Position numbers and translations under genes: made by a program. This document shows, in pieces, positions 34,456 to 39,885 of a stretch of DNA of 39,885 bases. Numbering within the stretch: the first letter of the stretch is position 1; each line of letters begins with the position of its first letter. The notes under the pieces were generated by a model. It searched no databases. It was not told the DNA's origin and was given only the letters and a program-made list of their open reading frames with translations. The stretch spans positions 1-39,885 of the forward strand of contig CAZIZT010000032.1 of NCBI GenBank assembly GCA_964544085.1. The letters are read 5' to 3'. This DNA comes from CAZIZT01 sp964544085. Lineage in GTDB: Bacteria; Campylobacterota_A; Desulfurellia; Desulfurellales; Hippeaceae.

Positions 34456-34646
34456 CCTCTCGACCCCACAAGCAGTATCTCTACCTTATCATCCGGTTCC
34501 AGTCTAACATCATGGGTGAGAATCCTCTCATCTCGTATCACAAGTGCCTCTATTGGCAATATATCCAGTCTTTTAAGCAGGTCTTTTACCCGCATAGGTT
34601 TATCGAATGTGTATTTTGTCTCATCTGGTTTGATTGTTACTTCCAC
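34452..34646 (-). CDS. ThiS/MoaD/TtuB-like sulfur carrier
   Basis: This 64-residue beta-grasp protein has the carrier fold pattern: two strands (MEVTIKPDETKYTF), a helix (RVKDLLKRLDI), and strands ALVIRDERILTHD and DKVEILLVG. It ends in VGSRG, with one terminal glycine instead of the usual Gly-Gly on which thiocarboxylate is built. Tight coupling to ttuA points to a TtuB role as sulfur donor for tRNA. The start is GTG, 7 bases after GAGG. No E1-like activating enzyme is present in the window. Confidence 0.85.
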   Translation of the reverse strand: MEVTIKPDETKYTFDKPMRVKDLLKRLDILPIEALVIRDERILTHDVRLEPDDKVEILLVGSRG

Positions 34647-34679
34647 GAGTGCCCCTCTTTACGATGCTGGTTTTGTTGT

Positions 34680-35345
34680 TTACAAGCCTCCATTGTAGAT
34701 CATGTAGACACCTGCAACAAGCAGAAGCACCCCTGAAGCCTTCTGCACGATATCAAGACGTTTCATACTCGATGAAAGCTTGAGGAAATAGTTTAAGAAC
34801 AGTGTGGAAAAAAGGAAAGGCAACCCAATCCCTAAGGAGTAAACAAACAGAAGCAACGCCCCCTTTGCCATATTGGCTGAGTCTGCCGCCATGATGAGTA
34901 TGGATGAAAGCATTGGCCCAACGCATGGACTCCAGCCAAATCCAAAAACCAGGCCAAGCAAGAATGAAGGCACAATGCCACGTGAGTCCGACGCGAAGGA
35001 GAGGCGCCTTGTTCTGGATAACAGATCGAATTTGAATATTCCAATGAGATATAGCCCAAAGAAAACCACAATGACGCCGGATATGCGAGCAAACAGCACC
35101 TTGTTTGTTAGGAGAAAGGTGCCTATTGCGCTTGATGCAACGCCCATCGAGACGAATATTATGGAGAAACCGATGATAAATGCCGTTGCCCTGACAAAGG
35201 CAAGAAAAAAGCTTGCGTGACCCTTCTTCAACTCGTCTAAGCTGTACCCGGTTATAAATGAAACATAAACCGGGATCAGCGGAAGGATGCACGGTGAGAC
35301 AAAGCTTAGCACACCTGCTACAAACGCACCCACTAACAGTTTCAC
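34680..35345 (-). CDS. CcdA/DsbD-type cytochrome c biogenesis membrane protein
   Basis: This 221-residue protein has six membrane helices and the two redox cysteine motifs FVSPCILPLIPVY and WSPCVGPMLSS of the DsbD transmembrane/CcdA family. It carries electrons from cytoplasmic thioredoxin across the membrane to periplasmic thiol proteins. I start at GTG 35345, 6 bases after GGAGG; a TTG at 35351 abuts that site. It begins 2 bases after the flhG stop. There are no c-type maturation genes nearby, so the recipient is unknown. Confidence 0.9.
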   Translation of the reverse strand: MKLLVGAFVAGVLSFVSPCILPLIPVYVSFITGYSLDELKKGHASFFLAFVRATAFIIGFSIIFVSMGVASSAIGTFLLTNKVLFARISGVIVVFFGLYLIGIFKFDLLSRTRRLSFASDSRGIVPSFLLGLVFGFGWSPCVGPMLSSILIMAADSANMAKGALLLFVYSLGIGLPFLFSTLFLNYFLKLSSSMKRLDIVQKASGVLLLVAGVYMIYNGGL

Positions 35346-35347
35346 TG

Positions 35348-36196
35348 TCAACCTCCAAATATAGAAGCAAAGAACCGCGCAATAGGGTTCTCGTGCACCT
35401 TTATATTCTCTTTGAAGATGCTGTTAACAAGCCGTTTCATCGCAACGGAAAAGTTTGAATTGGGATAGAGTTCAGCAAGCACCTTCTGCTGTTTGACCGC
35501 TACAGGAAGATTCTTATCCACAAGGCTATACCCTGCACTCTTGAACTCCTTTTTCAAAAACTGCTTGCAGATCTTATTGAGATTGTCGTAAATGGATTCG
35601 GCTTCCTGCTTGTTTTTAGCCATATTCACAAAGATTTTGATGTTATCTTTTTTGTAGTTTGTTGTCATGATTTTTATCGTTGCATAGGCATCGGCGATGG
35701 ATGTAGGTTCAGGCGTAACAACAACAATAATCTCATCAGATGCCCTCAAAAAATAGGTAACTTTTCTGGATATACCTGCGCCTGTATCGATAAGCAGCAC
35801 ATCGGTCTCTTTGGTTATATCAACAAGCTGATTCTTTATTCTTGCAAAGATAGGCTCATTTATATTTGCCATCTCTTCTATGCCACTTCCTGCAGGTATG
35901 ATTTTAAAATTGTCCGAGTACTTGACAATTATGTCGCTCATTTTCTTGCCGCTTTTTACCACATCCGCAAGTGAGTATTTAGACTTGATGCCAAGCAGTA
36001 TGTCAACGTTGGCAAGGCCTAAATCGCCATCAAAGACAACAACCTTTCTCCCTATGGATGCCAGAAGATATGCAACGTTAACCACAATGTTTGTTTTCCC
36101 AACACCACCCTTGCCACTCGTTATTGCAATGGCTCTATGGTTTTTCTTGCGCTTTTCAGCAACCATCTTTCTAAGCTTTTCAGCCTGATCGCCCAT
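35348..36196 (-). CDS. flhG: Flagellar number regulator FlhG/FleN (MinD-like ATPase)
   Basis: This roughly 282-residue ParA/MinD-family ATPase limits flagellar number by antagonising FlhF. The deviant Walker A is SGKGGVGKTN near residue 27 and the second motif is VVVFDGDLGLANVDILLG, the FleN version. LIDTGAGIS is Walker B. An N-terminal extension (MGDQAEKLRKMV) precedes the fold; in other species this helix activates FlhF GTPase. I start at ATG 36196; a TTG two codons upstream overlaps the flhF stop. A C-terminal amphipathic end (ARFFASIFGG) is present. Confidence 0.93.
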   Translation of the reverse strand: MGDQAEKLRKMVAEKRKKNHRAIAITSGKGGVGKTNIVVNVAYLLASIGRKVVVFDGDLGLANVDILLGIKSKYSLADVVKSGKKMSDIIVKYSDNFKIIPAGSGIEEMANINEPIFARIKNQLVDITKETDVLLIDTGAGISRKVTYFLRASDEIIVVVTPEPTSIADAYATIKIMTTNYKKDNIKIFVNMAKNKQEAESIYDNLNKICKQFLKKEFKSAGYSLVDKNLPVAVKQQKVLAELYPNSNFSVAMKRLVNSIFKENIKVHENPIARFFASIFGG

Positions 36197-36198
36197 TT

Positions 36199-37401
36199 TC
36201 AAGACACTCCCTTTTTGATGATAAGGGATGAAACCTTAAGCGGCTCAGCCTTCATTATATCGTCTGGAACATCCTGTCCGAATGATATATAGGAGATCGG
36301 TTTTTTCAATTTTACTGCAAGATTCAGCACGGTACCGGGTGTTTTTGTCTCGTCAAGTTTGGTGAATATCACATCTGCGATAGGAAGCTGAGAGAAACGC
36401 TTAATGCTTTCAATGGAGTCCTCCTCTTTGGTGTTTGCGGCAAGAACCAGCGAGATATGCAGCTCCTCCGTATTATCAAATATGGCAAAAATCTCTTTCA
36501 ACTTTTCTATGTCCCTTGGACTCCTGCCGACGGTGTCCACAAACACAGCATCCATATCGCTAAACTCCCTGAATGCCTTAACAAAATCATCCTTCGACAC
36601 ACTGACAACGGCAGGGATCTCCATTATTTTCGCATAGGTAAGTAGCTGATCAACAGCACCTATCCTGTACGTATCGGTTGTTATGATACCCACTTTCTTG
36701 TCCATTTTCAATTTATAAATCGCCGAGAGCTTCGCCACTGTCGTTGTTTTTCCAACACCTGTAGGACCCACCAGGACAATGCCCCTGCGCTTCGGAGAGC
36801 TTGTCTTAAAAAATTGAGATATGATGACCGAAAGAAACTCCTTAACATACTCCTCATCACTGAGCTTTTCCTTGTCTATGTTGTTATAGAGAGCGTTAGC
36901 CAGCTTGTAGGCGTATTTTTCGTTGATGCCTATTCGACACATATAGCTGAAGTATTTGTGTACCCCGAGAGGCAAACGTGATATGTCTACGCTTCCGGAT
37001 TTCTTTGCATAGTTTATAGCGTTTTTCAGATCGTCCAGATCGTGTTTGATGCCATCGACAACACGTCGGATGTTTTCCTGGCCCGCTGTGAGAATGAGCT
37101 CTTCAAGCCTGCGTATGCGTTCTTCAAACTGATGCATATCCATGCTACTGTGCTGACTCTTGGTAGGCACAGCCTGTTTTCTGGTGTAGCTATCAGCAAT
37201 ATCCTTGAAGGATGATTTGGCTGCACTTGGTTTTTCATCGACGGCAGCTACTACCTCCAGCATCTCTTTTTTAAACAGGGAGAAGAAGGAGCGCACCCTA
37301 ACCTTTTTTGTGGATACAATAAAGGCATCTTCCCCAAGATCCTTTTTTATCCTGGAGATAGCTTCTCTCATATCGTGAACCCGATAGGTTTTAACTATCA
37401 T
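36199..37401 (-). CDS. flhF: Flagellar placement GTPase FlhF
   Basis: This 400-residue SRP-type GTPase places the flagellum. The N-terminal segment (KTYRVHDMREAISRIKKDLGEDAFIVSTKKV) is the FlhF signature, then a variable linker, then the NG domain with G1 VGPTGVGKTTT (211-221), DTYRIGAVDQL, G3 DTVGRS and G4 TKLDET. The usual G3 is DTAGR; here Val replaces Ala. It overlaps flhA by ATGA and is followed at once by flhG. Confidence 0.95.
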   Translation of the reverse strand: MIVKTYRVHDMREAISRIKKDLGEDAFIVSTKKVRVRSFFSLFKKEMLEVVAAVDEKPSAAKSSFKDIADSYTRKQAVPTKSQHSSMDMHQFEERIRRLEELILTAGQENIRRVVDGIKHDLDDLKNAINYAKKSGSVDISRLPLGVHKYFSYMCRIGINEKYAYKLANALYNNIDKEKLSDEEYVKEFLSVIISQFFKTSSPKRRGIVLVGPTGVGKTTTVAKLSAIYKLKMDKKVGIITTDTYRIGAVDQLLTYAKIMEIPAVVSVSKDDFVKAFREFSDMDAVFVDTVGRSPRDIEKLKEIFAIFDNTEELHISLVLAANTKEEDSIESIKRFSQLPIADVIFTKLDETKTPGTVLNLAVKLKKPISYISFGQDVPDDIMKAEPLKVSSLIIKKGVS

Positions 37402-39461
37402 AACTCAATGGTCCCAACGCTTCTTATCTCGACCCCCTCTGCTATCTCAGAATATGCCAGCACTGGTACCCGGGGGAAGAATCGCTCAATAAACGATTTA
37501 AAATATCTCCTAATTTTCGGAGATGTCAAGATTATAGGCTCAAAACCGCTCTCAATAACGCTGGAAATGACCTCCTGGGTTTTGTTTATTAGCTCTTCTG
37601 CCACACTCGGCGGCAAATCGAGATAGCTCACACCGCCCTGCTCTTTGATGTTGGCGCTGATAATGCCCTCCACATTCGATGAGAGTGTGATCACGTTTAT
37701 TACGTTGTTCTCGTTCTTGAAACGATTTGTAATGTGATGCGCAAGAGCAGCCCGAACATGTTCGGTTAAAAGATCCACATCCTTCACGTAAGGTGCGTAA
37801 TCCGACAGTGTCTCGGCTATTGTTACCATATCCCTTATCGGAACACCCTCTTTCAGCAGATTTTTCAGTATCCTGTGGATGGAGCCAAGAGACATGTGCT
37901 GCATGAGCTCTTCCACTATCTTGGGGTAGTCTTCCTTTATCGTATCGAGCAGTTTGCTTGCATCCTGTCTTGTGAATATATCGGCTATGTGGGATTTGAT
38001 TATCTCAGTTAGGTGGGTGATGATCACAGTGACAGGGTCGACAACGGTGTAGCCTTTCACTATAGCGTCGCTCTTCTGCTCCGGATCAATCCAGACTGCG
38101 GGCAGTCCGAAAGCCGGCTCTTTTGTCTGGATGCCTTCCAGATCAGCCACTCCGCCCGGTTTCATGGCGAGCAATTTATCTGGGTAAACGGTGTAGCGTG
38201 CTACCTCCACGCCTTTTATTAAGAACATATACTCATTTCTATCGAGGTTTAGATCATCCCTGATCCTGATTGATGGTATGATCACACCCAGATCCATGGC
38301 AATCTGTTTACGCATTAGCTTTATCCGTTTCAACAGATCACCACCGCTTTTCTCGTCAACAAAGGTAATCAAGCCGTATCCGATCTTCAGCTCCAGCATA
38401 TCGATGCGGATGGACTCCTCTATATCCTCCATCGTTATTTCTTCTGCTGGCTGCTCTTCTGCGGCAGCTTCCTCCTCCTTTTCCAGCGCCTCTTTTTCCC
38501 TTTTCTTTGCAAGCGAGACACTGTAGGCTATTGCGCTTAGCAGGGCGGCGAGTATTAACAGATGCATTGTTGGCATACCGGGAACAAACGCAAGCACCAC
38601 AAGCGCAAAGGCTGCTATGTAAAGAGTCTGATACTGTTTTGTGATCTGCTCAACAATGTTTGTAGAAAGCTCGATCTCTTCTGAGCTGCGGGTTATAATG
38701 ATACCGGCAGCTGTAGAGACGGTCAGTGCCGGCAGCTGACTGACGAGACCGTCACCGATGGTCAAAACAGTATATCTGCTTGCGGCTGCTGACAGGCTCA
38801 TGTGGTGCTGCAAAACGCCGATGATTATGCCACCGATTATGTTTATGGCGGTTATGAGCAAGCCAGCTATCGCATCACCTCTTACAAACTTGCTTGCACC
38901 GTCCATGGCGCCGTAAAAATCTGCCTGTTTTGCTATCTCTTCCCTTCTTCTTCTGGCTTCATTTTCATCTATCAGACCTGCATTGAGATCTGCATCTATA
39001 CTCATCTGTTTGCCGGGCATGGCATCCAGCGTGAACCTTGCAGCTACCTCTGCTACCCTGCCAGCACCTTTGGTGATGACTATAAAGTTTATGATCACGA
39101 GAATTATGAACACGACCATTCCAACCACATAGTTACCACCCACAACGAAGTATCCAAATGTTTTGATCATTTTTCCGGCGGCATCCGGCGTTTCAGCACC
39201 ACGCAGCAGAATGGCTCTTGTTGTTGCAACATTCAGCGATAGCCTGTATAGGGTAACGGCAAGCAGCACAGAGGGAAACGTGGAAAAATCAAGCGGCCTT
39301 TTTACATATATACTCACAAAGAATATCAAAAGAGCCATGGCGAAGGATAGAGAAACAAGAAAATCAATTATGAAGCCGGGAAGTGGTATTACAAGTACAA
39401 GAAATATGATAAGAACGGTTAATATGACAGCAAAATCGCTAATCTTAACGTTTCTTTCTAT
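37398..39461 (-). CDS. flhA: Flagellar export protein FlhA (no canonical start codon)
   Basis: FlhA forms the cytoplasmic ring and proton-driven gate of the flagellar type III export apparatus. The frame holds N-terminal membrane helices, the family signature VAEVAARFTLDAMPGKQMSIDADLN and a large cytoplasmic domain from about residue 330. The first ATG (39338) lies inside the second membrane helix. Upstream in frame, codons still read as normal FlhA (DFAVILTVLIIFL, then IPLPGF) back to a TGA. The only plausible start is ATA at 39459-39461, 6 bases after GGGAG, giving 687 residues, the usual length. Alternatively one A too many in the A4 run at 39461-39464 hides an ATG/GTG start. Confidence 0.9.
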   Translation of the reverse strand: MERNVKISDFAVILTVLIIFLVLVIPLPGFIIDFLVSLSFAMALLIFFVSIYVKRPLDFSTFPSVLLAVTLYRLSLNVATTRAILLRGAETPDAAGKMIKTFGYFVVGGNYVVGMVVFIILVIINFIVITKGAGRVAEVAARFTLDAMPGKQMSIDADLNAGLIDENEARRRREEIAKQADFYGAMDGASKFVRGDAIAGLLITAINIIGGIIIGVLQHHMSLSAAASRYTVLTIGDGLVSQLPALTVSTAAGIIITRSSEEIELSTNIVEQITKQYQTLYIAAFALVVLAFVPGMPTMHLLILAALLSAIAYSVSLAKKREKEALEKEEEAAAEEQPAEEITMEDIEESIRIDMLELKIGYGLITFVDEKSGGDLLKRIKLMRKQIAMDLGVIIPSIRIRDDLNLDRNEYMFLIKGVEVARYTVYPDKLLAMKPGGVADLEGIQTKEPAFGLPAVWIDPEQKSDAIVKGYTVVDPVTVIITHLTEIIKSHIADIFTRQDASKLLDTIKEDYPKIVEELMQHMSLGSIHRILKNLLKEGVPIRDMVTIAETLSDYAPYVKDVDLLTEHVRAALAHHITNRFKNENNVINVITLSSNVEGIISANIKEQGGVSYLDLPPSVAEELINKTQEVISSVIESGFEPIILTSPKIRRYFKSFIERFFPRVPVLAYSEIAEGVEIRSVGTIEL

Positions 39462-39494
39462 TTTGCACTCCCATCACACATTCTCAAACAATCG

Positions 39495-39523
39495 ATGATA
39501 CAAATACAGCGGCGTCAAGTCAA
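39495..39523 (-). promoter_or_regulatory. Putative sigma70 promoter of flhA-flhF-flhG
   Basis: On the minus strand TTGACT and TATCAT are 17 bases apart, overlapping the stop of the chloride channel gene. The RNA would start near 39488, about 27 bases before the ATA proposed as the flhA start, and the GGGAG site falls inside this leader. I saw no sigma54 or sigma28 element here, so basal housekeeping expression of these early flagellar genes is likely. Confidence 0.5.
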
Positions 39524-39885
39524 TAAAGCTTCTCGAAGCCACCCACCCTGCAGAGTTTCTGTGAGCTGTAGATGTTGATTCCATAGGTAAAAATATAACT
39601 GACAATAACGGCAAAGGTAATTGGGATAACAAGATCTGTTGAGCTGATCTCAAGGATGAGCGCAATAGCCGCTATGGGTGTTTTGGCGCTGGCAGCAAGC
39701 ATCGCTGCCATTCCGGACAGCGTAAAAATGACAAGATCAGACGGATAGAACGCCCCCAGTGCATTACCCAGCAGAGCTCCGATTACAAGGTTTGGCAGGA
39801 TGAGTCCTCCAGAGATTCCGAATCCTATTGTGAGGCTTATCATCAGAACAATAGAAACGGCAAGAAGTATTGCGGTTGAGAAGTG
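39520..39885 (-). CDS. CLC-family chloride channel/transporter, C-terminal fragment
   Basis: The open frame runs in from the window edge and ends at 39520, giving 121 residues. IGFGISGGLILPNLVIGALLGNALG matches the CLC motif GGxFxPsLxxGAxxG, with Leu in place of the usual Phe. TLSGMAAMLAASAKTPIAAIALILEIS matches the following helix. It ends soon after the last helix, so no CBS domains are present. The N-terminal half with the selectivity motif is outside the window, so channel versus proton exchanger cannot be judged. Confidence 0.9.
   Translation of the reverse strand, partial: HFSTAILLAVSIVLMISLTIGFGISGGLILPNLVIGALLGNALGAFYPSDLVIFTLSGMAAMLAASAKTPIAAIALILEISSTDLVIPITFAVIVSYIFTYGINIYSSQKLCRVGGFEKLY

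Noticed and set aside
34753..35382. 209-codon minus-strand frame overlapping ccdA
   Set aside because: It is a shifted-frame shadow of ccdA. The ccdA frame carries both SPC redox motifs and six membrane helices.

Overview
This window is an ordinary-looking stretch of chromosome from a Gram-negative, flagellated bacterium. LpxC, Tol-Pal, Lgt and a PlsC-type acyltransferase point to an outer membrane. The combination of TtuA-type tRNA thiolation (typical of thermophiles), MinCDE, FlhA-FlhF-FlhG and two DUF507 genes suggests a moderately thermophilic lineage such as the Desulfurellales (Hippea/Desulfurella). That placement is an inference from gene content and protein character; no 16S gene or database search supports it.

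Layout. (1) 1-10084, plus strand: the end of the F1 ATP synthase operon (atpA tail, atpG, atpD, atpC) runs directly into a Tol-Pal operon (tolQ, tolR, tolA-like, tolB, two pal paralogues, cpoB) and then dxs. (2) 10008-23731, minus strand: a nearly gap-free run read as tatA, argS, SPOR-domain gene, lgt, murC, murB, ddl, ftsQ, ftsA, ftsZ, plsY, two DUF507 genes, carA, lpxC and a TrmN6-type methyltransferase. Many junctions are ATGA overlaps, so translation is probably coupled. This is a division and wall cluster from which mraY, murD/E/F/G and ftsW are absent. (3) 23895-25641, plus strand: minC, minD, minE. (4) 25634-27176, minus strand: EamA transporter, a small Trm112-type zinc protein and a DUF2726 protein. 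(5) 27311-27687, plus strand: tmRNA with a clear promoter. (6) 27706-28734, minus strand: PlsC-type acyltransferase. (7) 28950-33210, plus strand: RND efflux adaptor and pump. (8) 33298-33488, minus strand: two serine tRNAs. (9) 33556-39461, minus strand: flhA, flhF, flhG, ccdA, a ThiS/TtuB-like sulfur carrier and ttuA. (10) 39520-39885, minus strand: the C-terminal end of a CLC chloride channel.

How the parts fit. Tol-Pal, MinCDE, FtsQAZ, the SPOR protein and Mur/Ddl together cover septum placement, wall synthesis and outer-membrane constriction. FlhA, FlhF and FlhG govern flagellar export and placement. TtuA plus its carrier would thiolate tRNA for heat stability.

Most notable observations. 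flhA has no ATG/GTG/TTG start that would yield a full-length protein: it must start at an ATA behind a good ribosome-binding site or carry a one-base shift in an A4 run. The TtuA/TtuB-like pair sits inside a flagellar gene string, and its carrier ends in a single glycine. Pal and DUF507 are each duplicated in tandem. The PlsC-type acyltransferase lacks the usual aspartate of its HX4D motif. I found no CRISPR array, insertion sequence or prophage, and no convincing wholly new system.
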